NCBI GenBank assembly: GCA_036745245.1
Contig: DAIOGN010000019.1
Span: forward strand, 1-33,938
Direction of reading: 5' to 3'
DNA length: 33,938 bases
Origin: DAIOGN01 sp036745245
GTDB lineage: Bacteria > Zixibacteria > MSB-5A5 > JAUVRN01
In this document: piece after piece, positions 24,774 to 33,354 of the stretch
How the letters are laid out: each line of letters opens with the position of its first letter
How positions within the stretch are numbered: the first letter of the stretch is position 1
The notes under the pieces: model-generated
The model's database searches: none
Seen by the model: the letters and a program-made list of their open reading frames with translations, nothing else
Told to the model about the DNA's origin: nothing
Made by a program: the position numbers and the translations under genes

Positions 24774-26315
24774 TCAATCCAGCCGCTGCGGGCTGTTCCA
24801 GAGAAAGCGCGTGACGCCCCCCTCCGAGGCGAACCACACGTGGGGGCCGTCGAGCATGATGTCGTAGACGAATTCATGAAGCAGTCCGTCGTCACGCGTG
24901 TAGAGGCGAAAGGTTTCCTTGGCCTTGTTGTAGCGCCACACGCCCGCCGTACTCGACGCCCACACGTTGAAGCCGTCGGCCGCCACGGCGTAGAGATCGC
25001 CGGGTGAGAGCTCCACGTCCCGGCGGAAGATGGCCGCCGCTTCCAGTGTGGAGTCGAGCAGGATGAGCCCGAGGTCGGTGGCGCACCACATGCCCTCGGG
25101 CGTGAGGGCGAGATCCCGCACTTCCGCCTTGAGCAACCCGGTGGCCGTCACGACGCGGGACCACTCCGCCTCGGCCTGACGGATACGGAACAGTCCCGCC
25201 GTCGTGCCAGCCCATGTGTGATCCTGCCAGCGGACCATGGAGTACACGCGCGTCATGCCGATGGCGGGCGTGACCACACTCATTGCGGCCCGCCCCGTGT
25301 CGAGATAGGGATCCAATAGCCCCGGGCCCTTCTGCGTTCCCACCCAGAGCAGTTTGCCGTCGGGGCACAACGCAGTGATGCCGTGATCGGGCAGCCCGTC
25401 GAAGGCGGTGTACTTCTGCCACCGGTGATTCTTCAAGTCTTCCTTCAGAAGTCCGGTGGGCGTTCCGTAAAACAGGAAATCGCCGAGCTTCGCCATGCAC
25501 GTGATGTCGCCCTTGGCGGACGCCGTATAGAACGGCTGTTCGTAATGCCAGGACGAGTCGGTAACGTCGAGGATGGAGATCACCGGCGGTTCGCCGCCGG
25601 GATCGCGTCCCGCGAAGTACCAGTACGGACCGTCGCGCAGCATCGCCTGTACGCTCTCCTGGTACAGCCCCGCCTGCAGGAAGTCTGTGTTGAGCGTATT
25701 GCGATCCACCATGCCGAGCCCGTAGCCCCAGGTGCCGATGAACACGCGCGAACGATCCACCTGATCGTTCAGCGCCGCCGAGATGGGATAGTGCCTCAGC
25801 TCACGGTCGACGAACTGGCCGGCCGACGCGTCGCGCGAAGGCGCAAAATAGTTGATTTCAAACGGCGTGAAGAGCTGATCGAAGCGCACGGTGCCCCGGT
25901 CGTCCTTCACCAGGCCCACGGGGAACTCCGGTTCCCTGCGCCATTCGTCCTCCACTTCGTTGTAGGAGTACACTCCACGGGACGTTTCCACCCACAGTTC
26001 CTGGAATTCCTCATCGAAGGCGATCTGGCGAATGCCGGGATCGTCGAGGCCGCTGGACGCGGTCAAAGGCGGCAGCCACCGCCGTGCATCGGGATGATAG
26101 CGGGCCACACCGTACGGCGTGCCCACCCAGATCAGGTCAAAACTCTGCGCGAGACCGGTGACGTGACGGATGGGGACAAACGATGTCCAGTCGCCGTGGT
26201 AGTAGCCGCGGCGCACGGGTTGCGCGTGGGCCGAACCCGCCACCAGGCACAAGCAGGCGCAGAGCCCCGCGGCGAGACGTCGACGTCCCCACGCTCCTAA
26301 ATACTCGACCGACAC
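24774..26315 (-). CDS. Secreted beta-propeller protein (two-component-regulator-propeller type)
   Basis: 513 aa: signal peptide ending AGSAHA, then blade repeats of the pattern (L/V)WVGTxxGLxRYxPxxxxW. Examples are LIWVGTPYGVARYHPDARRW, ELWVETSRGVYSYNEVEDEW, LLWVGTQKGPGLLDP, HTWAGTTAGLFRIRQ, GMWCATDLGLILLDS, NVWASSTAGVWRYN and HVWFASEGGVTRF. In other bacteria such propellers are sensor domains of hybrid kinases; here there is no membrane helix or kinase after them, so it is a free exported protein. GTG 26313-26315 is chosen because GAGG lies six bases before it; an earlier GTG (26342) would overlap nnr. It starts eight bases after the nnr stop. Confidence 0.8.
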   Translation of the reverse strand: MSVEYLGAWGRRRLAAGLCACLCLVAGSAHAQPVRRGYYHGDWTSFVPIRHVTGLAQSFDLIWVGTPYGVARYHPDARRWLPPLTASSGLDDPGIRQIAFDEEFQELWVETSRGVYSYNEVEDEWRREPEFPVGLVKDDRGTVRFDQLFTPFEINYFAPSRDASAGQFVDRELRHYPISAALNDQVDRSRVFIGTWGYGLGMVDRNTLNTDFLQAGLYQESVQAMLRDGPYWYFAGRDPGGEPPVISILDVTDSSWHYEQPFYTASAKGDITCMAKLGDFLFYGTPTGLLKEDLKNHRWQKYTAFDGLPDHGITALCPDGKLLWVGTQKGPGLLDPYLDTGRAAMSVVTPAIGMTRVYSMVRWQDHTWAGTTAGLFRIRQAEAEWSRVVTATGLLKAEVRDLALTPEGMWCATDLGLILLDSTLEAAAIFRRDVELSPGDLYAVAADGFNVWASSTAGVWRYNKAKETFRLYTRDDGLLHEFVYDIMLDGPHVWFASEGGVTRFLWNSPQRLD

Positions 26316-26323
26316 GTGCACCC

Positions 26324-27901
26324 TCAATAATAGCCGGCCCACTCACCCGATTCTACACTCAGGAGGGCGTCGGGGAGCGAGTCGATGAGGTCGGAGGCGA
26401 TGAGGCCGCGTTCACCCACGATCTGCGCCGCCAGATCACCCGCGAGGCCGTGCAGGTACACACCGGCGGTGGCCGCCCCCAGCATGGACATCCCCTGTGC
26501 CACCAGCGAGCCGATGATCCCGGCCAGCACATCGCCCGAACCGGCTGTGCCCATGCCGGAATTGCCCGTGGGATTGAGGTAGGCCTGACCGGTCACGCTG
26601 GCCACCACGGTGGTGGCTCCCTTCAGAACGCACACGCAGTCGAAATGACGTGCGGCTCGCCGCGCCATGGCGATGCGATCGGCCTGCACTTCGTCGGGGC
26701 TCACCGACAACAGGTTTGCCAGCTCGCCGGGATGTGGCGTGATCACCAGAGGCGCGCGATGTCGCACCAGCCGATCAGGGTCTTTTCCAAAAGGGAACAA
26801 TCCGTCGGCGTCGAGCACCAGGGGTGCCGTCTGGCGCTCCACCAGGAGGCCCAGAAGTTCCTGCGTCTCGTGGTGCCGTCCCATCCCGCAGCCCATCACC
26901 AGGGACTGTGCCGGTTCCAGCCACGGCACGATTTCACCAGACGACCGCTTTGAAAACGTGCCCTTCCCTTTCACTTCCGGGAACGGCCTGGTGATCACTT
27001 CCGTGGCCTTCACTTCGCACACGTCGTTCAAACTCTGAGGCACGCCCAGGCTCACCAGTCCGCACCCCGCGCGCAGTGACGCCACCGACGCCAGAATCGC
27101 CGCGCCGCTCATGCCGGTGGAGCCCGCCAGCACTGCCACGCGTCCGAACGTGCCCTTGTGTCCGTCGCGCGGCCGCTCGGGCAGGATGTCGCGCACGCCC
27201 GCGGCAGTGATGAGATAGAGATCGGTGTGCACGGCGGCGCGCGCCTGTGCGGGCAGGCCGATGTCGGCCTGAACCACGCGTCCTGCGTGGCTGCGCCCGG
27301 GAAACAGGAAAAACCCCGGTTTCAATTCGCCCAGCGCCACCGTGGCTACAGCCGAAAACGCCTCGCCTTCCACCGCTCCGGTGTCGAGATCCACTCCGCT
27401 GGGCGCATCGATGGCCACCACCGGTACGCCGGCCTGTCGGCAGGCGGCAGACCATTCATCAAAAGGCGATCTCAGGGCTCCCCGCGCTCCGGTGCCGAGT
27501 AGCGCGTCCACCACCAGTCCCGTGTCGGGGGGAATCTGCACGGGCGGTGTGAGCGTCACCGAAACCTTCGCCTTGCGTGCACGATCGAGATTGGCGCGTG
27601 CATCGGGTGTGAGCGCGCTCTCCTGTGCAATCACGAACGCGTTCACCTTCACGCCTCGGGCGGCCAGACAGCGCGCCACCACGAGACCGTCGCCACCGTT
27701 GTTGCCCGGGCCGCACAGCACCAGCACGGTGCCATCCACCTTCAGTTCGGTACGCAGGTCCAGGACGATCTCAGCCGACCGCGTTCCCGCGTTTTCCATG
27801 AGATCCAGCGAGGGGATTCCGTGTGTATCGATCGCGCAGCGGTCGATCTGGCGCATCAGTTCGGCCCTGTAGAGCGGCTGGAAAAAACTACGTACCGACA
27901 C
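26324..27901 (-). CDS. nnr: Bifunctional NAD(P)H-hydrate epimerase / ADP-dependent NAD(P)H-hydrate dehydratase
   Basis: Repairs hydrated NADH and NADPH. 525 aa. N-terminal epimerase half: DLMENAGTRSAEI, GPGNNGGDGLVVAR, DALLGTGARG and DAPSGVDLDTG. C-terminal dehydratase half: GTFGRVAVLAGSTGMSGAA, VLDADGL, ITPHPGELANLL, VLKGATTVV and GNSGMGTAGSGDVLAG. Both halves look complete. Start GTG 27899-27901 has GGAGG six bases upstream and overlaps the pyrF end by 14 bases. The extra upstream reading frame lies inside pyrF. Confidence 0.95.
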   Translation of the reverse strand: MSVRSFFQPLYRAELMRQIDRCAIDTHGIPSLDLMENAGTRSAEIVLDLRTELKVDGTVLVLCGPGNNGGDGLVVARCLAARGVKVNAFVIAQESALTPDARANLDRARKAKVSVTLTPPVQIPPDTGLVVDALLGTGARGALRSPFDEWSAACRQAGVPVVAIDAPSGVDLDTGAVEGEAFSAVATVALGELKPGFFLFPGRSHAGRVVQADIGLPAQARAAVHTDLYLITAAGVRDILPERPRDGHKGTFGRVAVLAGSTGMSGAAILASVASLRAGCGLVSLGVPQSLNDVCEVKATEVITRPFPEVKGKGTFSKRSSGEIVPWLEPAQSLVMGCGMGRHHETQELLGLLVERQTAPLVLDADGLFPFGKDPDRLVRHRAPLVITPHPGELANLLSVSPDEVQADRIAMARRAARHFDCVCVLKGATTVVASVTGQAYLNPTGNSGMGTAGSGDVLAGIIGSLVAQGMSMLGAATAGVYLHGLAGDLAAQIVGERGLIASDLIDSLPDALLSVESGEWAGYY

Positions 27902-28697
27902 GTGCGCCCTCCGCCTCTGCGATGGCGGAATGCAGGTGAGCGGCGGCGTCGGCCGCCGCATCGGCAAAGTCTTTCCCCCGTGACGCGCCAACGATGCTTC
28001 GCGAGGCGTTGATCAGGAACGGCCCGCCTGCGGCCGCCCGCACGGCAGCCTTCAGATCGCCCTGTTGCGCCCCCACGCCGGGAATCAATAGCGGCAACGT
28101 CGGCGCAGCTTCACGGATGCGTTGGAGCGCCTCCGGCCGGGTGGCTCCCGCCACCAGTCCGACGTTTGCGTGCTTGGAGACGGTGGGAGCCCAGCGAGCC
28201 ACGCGCAGAAACAACGGTTCCCCGTCCACGTTCAAGCCCTGCCACTCCGCCGCTCCGGGGTTGGACGTGTGGCACAGAAGAAAGGCCCCCTTGTCGGGGT
28301 ACTTCACGAACGGTTCCACGCTGTCGGCGCCAAGAAACGGAGACAGTGTCACTGCATCGGCGCCCACGCGCTGAAATGCGGCGTGCGCATAGCGCGCCGC
28401 GGTGTGGCCCACGTCGCCGCGTTTGCCGTCGAGAATGAGCAGCTTGTCTGTGGGAATCACACCGCGCAGAGATTCGAGGATTTCCCAGCCCCACGGTCCC
28501 AGCGATTCGAAGAACGCACAATTGGGCTTGTACGCCACGGCGTATGCGGCCGTGGCCTCGATCACCGCGCCCAGGAACCTTCCCACGCCCTGCCGGTCGC
28601 AGGCGATGTGCTCGGGAAGTTCATCGGGGTGCGGGTCCAGTCCCACGCACAGCCGCCCGCGGTGTTCCACCTGGGCGAATCGTTCGGCAAATTCCAT
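27888..28697 (-). CDS. pyrF: Orotidine 5'-phosphate decarboxylase (type 2)
   Basis: Last step of UMP synthesis. 269 aa, the longer type-2 subfamily. Seen: CVGLDPHPDELP, YKPNCAFFESLGPWGWE, catalytic LLILDGKRGDVGHTA with Asp90, Lys92 and Asp95, and LLIPGVGAQQGD. ATG with GAGGAG just before it, 12 bases after the pyrD stop. It follows pyrK-pyrD in one transcript. Confidence 0.96.
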   Translation of the reverse strand: MEFAERFAQVEHRGRLCVGLDPHPDELPEHIACDRQGVGRFLGAVIEATAAYAVAYKPNCAFFESLGPWGWEILESLRGVIPTDKLLILDGKRGDVGHTAARYAHAAFQRVGADAVTLSPFLGADSVEPFVKYPDKGAFLLCHTSNPGAAEWQGLNVDGEPLFLRVARWAPTVSKHANVGLVAGATRPEALQRIREAAPTLPLLIPGVGAQQGDLKAAVRAAAGGPFLINASRSIVGASRGKDFADAAADAAAHLHSAIAEAEGARVGT

Positions 28698-28709
28698 GTG
28701 CTCCTCGGT

Positions 28710-29624
28710 TCAGATTTTGAGTGTGCCCACCAGCTCCTGGCTGGAACGGGCGCCCAGCTTCTCCAGAAACGGACCGAGCTGGTCGGCCAGAGTGGCGGCC
28801 GTGGTGGGAGTCACGAAGGTCTGCGTCCCCACCTGTACGCACGTGGCGCCTGCCATCAGAAACTCGGCCACGTCCATGGCCGTGGCAATCCCGCCGATGC
28901 CGATCACCGGAATCTTCACGGCGCGGTAGGTCTTGTGCACCATGGCCAGGGCCACGGGCTTTACCGCGGGTCCCGAGTATCCGCCGGTGCCAAACGTGAT
29001 GCGCGGCGTGCGGCGCCACACGTCGATGGCCAGGCCCACGAGCGTATTCATCACCGACAAGGCCGCAGCCCCGCCGGCCTCTGCGCCGCGCGCGATCGAG
29101 CCGATGTCGGCCACATTGGGAGAGAGCTTGGCGATCACCGGCACGCGGCTTTTGTCCACGGCGGCGCGCACGGTTTTCTCGGCCATGTGCGGATCGGCCG
29201 AGAACTCGGTGCCCCCTTCCTTCACATTGGGGCACGAAAGATTCAATTCGAGAAAGTGTACTCCTTCACAGTTCCCGATGGCTTCGGCCTGGGCCGCGAA
29301 TTCATCGATGCGACGCCCCGCCACGTTCACCACCACCGTGGTGCCCGACGCCTTCAGCAAGGGGAGCTTGTCGCGGATGAACGCCTCCGTGCCCACGTTA
29401 GCCAGGCCGATGGCGTTGAGCATCCCCATGGGCAACTCGGCCGTGCGCGGTGGAGGGTGCCCGGGACGCGGTTCAGGCGTGATCGTCTTTGTGACGAAGG
29501 CGCCCAGTTTCGACAGCGGAAAGAACTTCGCCAGTTCCTCGCCATACCCGGCCGTGCCCGAGGCCACCCAGATGGGATTGGTCATGGACACTCCCGCCAC
29601 CTGTGTACGCAGATCTACGGCCAC
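28710..29624 (-). CDS. pyrD: Dihydroorotate dehydrogenase B, catalytic subunit
   Basis: Oxidises dihydroorotate to orotate with FMN; class 1B passes electrons to NAD through PyrK. 304 aa. Seen: NPIWVASGTAGYG, MLNAIGLANVG, NLSCPNVKEGG with catalytic Cys131, IAKLSPNVADI, GGYSGPAVKPVALAMV and VIGIGGIATAMD. The presence of pyrK next door confirms class 1B. Start GTG 29622-29624 overlaps the pyrK end by ten bases. Confidence 0.97.
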   Translation of the reverse strand: MAVDLRTQVAGVSMTNPIWVASGTAGYGEELAKFFPLSKLGAFVTKTITPEPRPGHPPPRTAELPMGMLNAIGLANVGTEAFIRDKLPLLKASGTTVVVNVAGRRIDEFAAQAEAIGNCEGVHFLELNLSCPNVKEGGTEFSADPHMAEKTVRAAVDKSRVPVIAKLSPNVADIGSIARGAEAGGAAALSVMNTLVGLAIDVWRRTPRITFGTGGYSGPAVKPVALAMVHKTYRAVKIPVIGIGGIATAMDVAEFLMAGATCVQVGTQTFVTPTTAATLADQLGPFLEKLGARSSQELVGTLKI

Positions 29625-30421
29625 ACCACCTCACCGGCATCGAAAATGGGCCCTTCCATGCAGGTGCGCTTGTACCTGATCTGGTCTCCCTGATGACAGG
29701 GGACGATGCAGCCCAGGCACACGCCCGTACCGCATGGCATGGCAGTTTCAAGAGCAAGCTCCCCTTGCACTCCGGTGTTCTTGCTGAACTCAGCGCAGGA
29801 GGCCAGCATCGCGGCCGGGCCGCAGGCGTAGTAGCGCACCTTCAATCCCTGTGCGCCCGCCTTCTCGTGTTCGCGTGCCAAAAGTTCGGTGATGCGGCCC
29901 CGATGTCCGAAACTGCCGTCGTCGGTGGCGTACTCAGTGCGCACGCCCAGCTTCGCGATTCGATCGCGCAGCACCAGTTCGCCCGAGTCCCGCGCGCCAT
30001 AAAGCATCACCTGGCGATTGGCTGCCCAGCCTGCTTCAAAAAGGTTCTCCGACCAGCGCAACACGGGCGGCAACCCCACGCCGCCGGCCACCATGACAGC
30101 CACCTCATCCTTCGCCGGAGACGTGAAGCTGTTTCCGAGCGGCCCCACCACCGAAATCGATTCGCCGGGAGCGCGTCGGGCGAGAAGCTTCGTGCCGGCG
30201 CCAGACACCTTGTACAGCACTTCCACTTCTTTCCCGTGCGCCGCGAGAATGGAGTATGCCCGCCGGAACAGCGGCAACGGACCCGGGTCCACCTGAATGT
30301 GAAGGAAGAGTCCGGCGCGAAAGCCTTCGAGAGATCGCGGCACGGAGAGGCGCAAGAGGCGGATGTCGGACCCCAGGTCTTCCTGGGCCGCCACACGCGC
30401 GTCGAAAACCAGATCGCTCAC
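29615..30421 (-). CDS. pyrK: Dihydroorotate dehydrogenase B, electron-transfer subunit
   Basis: FAD and [2Fe-2S] subunit that passes electrons from PyrD to NAD. 268 aa. Seen: FAD motif RRAYSI (53-58), NAD-binding VAGGVGLPPVL, CGPAAML, and the cluster ligands Cys229, Cys234, Cys237 and Cys253 (MPCGTGVCLGC ... CMEGPIF). Start GTG overlaps the stop of the upstream lipoprotein gene (GTGA), an unusual coupling of an envelope gene to pyrimidine synthesis. Confidence 0.96.
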   Translation of the reverse strand: MSDLVFDARVAAQEDLGSDIRLLRLSVPRSLEGFRAGLFLHIQVDPGPLPLFRRAYSILAAHGKEVEVLYKVSGAGTKLLARRAPGESISVVGPLGNSFTSPAKDEVAVMVAGGVGLPPVLRWSENLFEAGWAANRQVMLYGARDSGELVLRDRIAKLGVRTEYATDDGSFGHRGRITELLAREHEKAGAQGLKVRYYACGPAAMLASCAEFSKNTGVQGELALETAMPCGTGVCLGCIVPCHQGDQIRYKRTCMEGPIFDAGEVVWP

Positions 30422-32520
30422 TGCTCGTCGAACGGGTTGAGAGGTTCGAATGGGTCGTTCGGGTTCTGCTGCTGGTATTCCTCCTTGGACTGGCCCTCAG
30501 GAGGGATGAGAAATGAATACTTATACCACTCTCGTCGCAAGGTCACGATGGGATCGAGGTCCTGTGGATTGAATGTGGTCTGCAGCATGGCAATCTTGGC
30601 CGCCTCGTCGATCTCCTTGTACCCTGACGTACCCATGAGTTCGAAGTCTCTGTCCACACGCCCATCGTCATTGATGTGGATCTTGAACGTGACCGTCACA
30701 GCGGTTTGCCACCTGAAATTCGGTACGGCCGGGTAGTCGAACACGCCTTCCAACTTCGGCCGGGGCGCCGTGCGCATCGTGTCGGCCATGTCGGCGATGG
30801 TGGTCTTGCCGGCCGCCGTGTCGACGTAGGCCGTGTCGGTCGGCTCCTCCACTCGGCGGGTGGAACCGGCGTTGCGCACCATGCGCGGCGTGGGAGTGAG
30901 GCGCAGCTGAGCGGCCTCCGCATAGGTCGTGCCGGGGAACCCCCTCACCACCTGTTGGTAGGCCAACACCACCGCCGAGTCTTCCCTCGGGTAGTAGGTC
31001 TCGAGGATCCAGGCCTGGGCGTAGTACGTCTGCGGCACGAGCGGGCTTTCCGGGAAGCGCGTCGCCAGTTCGGCATACAGCACCAGAGCCGAGTCGGGAT
31101 TGTTCTCTTCGAACAGCATGGTCTCAGCGCCGTACATGAGCAGGATGTCGGACTGCGTGATGTCAGATGGCGGGGCCATGCCCAGTCTGCGGCGCGCGAG
31201 AATCGACGCTTCGGCGCCGGGATAGCGTACCACCAGCGTCTGATAGATGTTGTTGGCCATGGGCGTGTCGGCCCTGGACTCCAGTGCCACCTCTGCCAGA
31301 TTCAGCATCGCCAGCGGCGCGTACTCGCTTTCGGAGTAGTCGTCCACCACGAGACGGAATTTTTCCAGAGCCGAATCCGGGTTGTCGAGCTGTCTCAGGA
31401 ACAGCTCTCCCAACAGGAACTGCGACTCGGCATAACCGGAGGAGTCCTGCGACGTGAGTCCTTTCTGAAGCGACAACAGCTCCGTGATTTCGCGTGCGCG
31501 TTCCATGGAGGCGTCGGTGAACTCTTGGTCACCCCCCCAGCTCTTGGGTGCCTCCTGGAAATAGCTTTGCGCAGACCCGAGACTGTCACCGCGCTCCTGG
31601 TAGATGGTGCCCAACGCGAACTGCGAACGCCCGGCCGCTTCCGTGCGTGGATAGTCCTCGGGCAACCGGTACAGAATCTCCAGGGCCGCCGACATGGAGT
31701 CCATCGCCAGAAGCCCCATGGCGATTTCGTACTCCACGATGCCCTTGTGTGAAAAGTACCGCTCGTCATCTTCGAGTTCGCGGAAGATCTCCAGACCGCC
31801 GGGAAAATCGGCCAGCTGATATCTCGATTCCCCCTGCCTGAACTTGGCGGTGTACCTCAGCTCGAGATCGGTGGCACGATCGTACAGTTTGTGATAGGCC
31901 ACGTCGGCCGAATCGAAATGTCCCACTTCCCAGTGTGACGCTGCGAGCATGGAGTCGGCGCGCAGTCGATACTCGGACCCTCCGAACTTGTCGATGAAGT
32001 GGGCCAGCTCCGGCAGGGCTTCCTCGTACCGTTCCTCCTCGAACGGGATGCGCGCCAGCATGAATGACGCGCGCTCGCGCAGCATTCCGTCGTCGGCCTT
32101 GTCGGCCATCTCGCGCAGCATGACGAGCGCCTTCTCGGTGTTCTTCAGATAGTACTCCGACATGCCCTGGTAGAATCGGGCCTCGGGCAGAAGCTTGCTG
32201 TCGCGGAATACGCCCGACAGTTCCACGCACTTCTCACGAGCGCGGCTGAATTCGCCGGTGTAGTAGAACGACTTGGCGATGAGCAGCAAGGCGTCGTCGG
32301 CGTATTTGCTCTTGGGATGATTCTGCAGCACCGCCGAAGCCTTCTTGATGGCCTCGTTGTACTTGCCGGTGGGGCTGCCTTTGACGAATTCCTGATGTGA
32401 ATTCAGGCGCTGCTTTTCGGCTTCGCCGTACGCCTGTTTGGCGTGGAAGAAGGTGTTGTAATACACGCAGCCGGAGAGAGCGGCCACGAGCAGGCACGCG
32501 GCCAGAACCCATCGCTTCAT
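30418..32520 (-). CDS. TPR-repeat lipoprotein with C-terminal TonB-like domain
   Basis: 700 aa. Lipobox LSGC with Cys18, then CVYYNTFFHAKQAYGEAEK, a start I associate with TPR lipoproteins of FCB-type and candidate phyla. About residues 45-560 are many TPR-like helical hairpins (YADDALLLIAKSFYYTGEFSRA; SEYAPLAMLNLAEVAL; PLVPQTYYAQAWILETYY), similar in style to BamD and CpoB. About 600-690 is TonB-C-like (PNFRWQTAVTVTFKIHINDDGRV, EIDEAAKIAMLQTTFNPQ). The tail is Gln/Asn/Pro-rich. Likely periplasmic envelope organisation or energy coupling; no partner is proven. It overlaps cobB (ATGA) and pyrK (GTGA). Confidence 0.85.
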   Translation of the reverse strand: MKRWVLAACLLVAALSGCVYYNTFFHAKQAYGEAEKQRLNSHQEFVKGSPTGKYNEAIKKASAVLQNHPKSKYADDALLLIAKSFYYTGEFSRAREKCVELSGVFRDSKLLPEARFYQGMSEYYLKNTEKALVMLREMADKADDGMLRERASFMLARIPFEEERYEEALPELAHFIDKFGGSEYRLRADSMLAASHWEVGHFDSADVAYHKLYDRATDLELRYTAKFRQGESRYQLADFPGGLEIFRELEDDERYFSHKGIVEYEIAMGLLAMDSMSAALEILYRLPEDYPRTEAAGRSQFALGTIYQERGDSLGSAQSYFQEAPKSWGGDQEFTDASMERAREITELLSLQKGLTSQDSSGYAESQFLLGELFLRQLDNPDSALEKFRLVVDDYSESEYAPLAMLNLAEVALESRADTPMANNIYQTLVVRYPGAEASILARRRLGMAPPSDITQSDILLMYGAETMLFEENNPDSALVLYAELATRFPESPLVPQTYYAQAWILETYYPREDSAVVLAYQQVVRGFPGTTYAEAAQLRLTPTPRMVRNAGSTRRVEEPTDTAYVDTAAGKTTIADMADTMRTAPRPKLEGVFDYPAVPNFRWQTAVTVTFKIHINDDGRVDRDFELMGTSGYKEIDEAAKIAMLQTTFNPQDLDPIVTLRREWYKYSFLIPPEGQSKEEYQQQNPNDPFEPLNPFDEQ

Positions 32521-33263
32521 GAGCCGGCCTCAAGCAAGCGCGGCAGCACCTCGCCGGCCGGGGCGAAGAAATTGAAATCGGCGCGGTCTGATAGCGGCGT
32601 GGGCTCGGGGTTTACTTCGATGAGACAGGCGCCGTTGCGCTTGGCCAGCACGGGCAGGCCCGCCGCCGGTTGCACCACGGCCGATGTGCCCACCAGAAGG
32701 AACACTTCGCAGGCTGCCGCAAGATCGAACGACTTCTCGAGTTTGGCTTCGGGCAGAAACTCGCCAAACCACACCACGTCGGGACGCATCTTCCCGCCGC
32801 ATTCACACTGCGGTACTCCCGCCACCTCGCTTGAGTCTGACTCCTGCATCCTGCCGCATTCGAGGCACCTGTCGTTCCAGATATTCCCGTGCAGCTCGAT
32901 CACGTCCCGGGAGCCCGCACGCTGGTGCAGGCCATCCACGTTTTGAGTGATCAGGTGGAATTCGCCGGGTCCACGATCCTGCCAGGCGGCCAGAGCGCGG
33001 TGCCCTGCGTTGGGCTGGGCAGAGCCGATCTTGTCCCGGCGGTACCGGTACCACTCCCAGACTAGCTCTGGGTTGGCCAGAAAGGCGTCGAAATTGGCCA
33101 GTTCTTCGGGGCGAAACCGTTTCCAGAGCCCGTCGGGCCCCCGGAAGGTGGGGATGCCCGATTCGGCTGAAATGCCGGCCCCCGTCAGGCAGACCACACT
33201 ACGGGAGGTCAATGCCTGCCTCAAGCGCGGATCGTCCAGGCTCAATGCCTTGGCAGGCGGCAT
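32517..33263 (-). CDS. cobB: NAD-dependent protein deacylase, sirtuin class III (SIRT5/CobB-like)
   Basis: Removes acyl groups from lysines using NAD. 248 aa. Seen: GAGISAESGIPTFRG (28-42), ITQNVDGLHQRAG, ELHGNI with catalytic His125, zinc Cys133, Cys136, Cys153 and Cys155, and LLVGTSAVVQPA. The Tyr72-x-x-Arg75 pair (WYRYRR) matches the SIRT5/CobB residues that bind acidic acyl groups, so desuccinylase activity is likely. First gene of the minus-strand array; its ATG lies 91 bases from the divergent plus-strand gene. No clear Shine-Dalgarno site or promoter was found for it. Confidence 0.95.
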   Translation of the reverse strand: MPPAKALSLDDPRLRQALTSRSVVCLTGAGISAESGIPTFRGPDGLWKRFRPEELANFDAFLANPELVWEWYRYRRDKIGSAQPNAGHRALAAWQDRGPGEFHLITQNVDGLHQRAGSRDVIELHGNIWNDRCLECGRMQESDSSEVAGVPQCECGGKMRPDVVWFGEFLPEAKLEKSFDLAAACEVFLLVGTSAVVQPAAGLPVLAKRNGACLIEVNPEPTPLSDRADFNFFAPAGEVLPRLLEAGS

Positions 33264-33317
33264 GATTCAGAGTAGTCCGCCGGGAAGACTAAAGTCAAGC
33301 CGCAAGGGCCATTGCAG

Positions 33318-33346
33318 TTGAAACCAAGTCACCACCGGGATATTAT
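33318..33346 (+). promoter_or_regulatory. Sigma70 promoter giving a near-leaderless transcript
   Basis: TTGAAA (33318-33323), exactly 17 bases, then TATTAT (33341-33346), each one mismatch from consensus. Transcription should start near 33352-33355, and the ATG of the next gene is at 33355-33357. The leader would be zero to about three bases. Confidence 0.65.
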
Positions 33347-33354
33347 ACAGGGAT

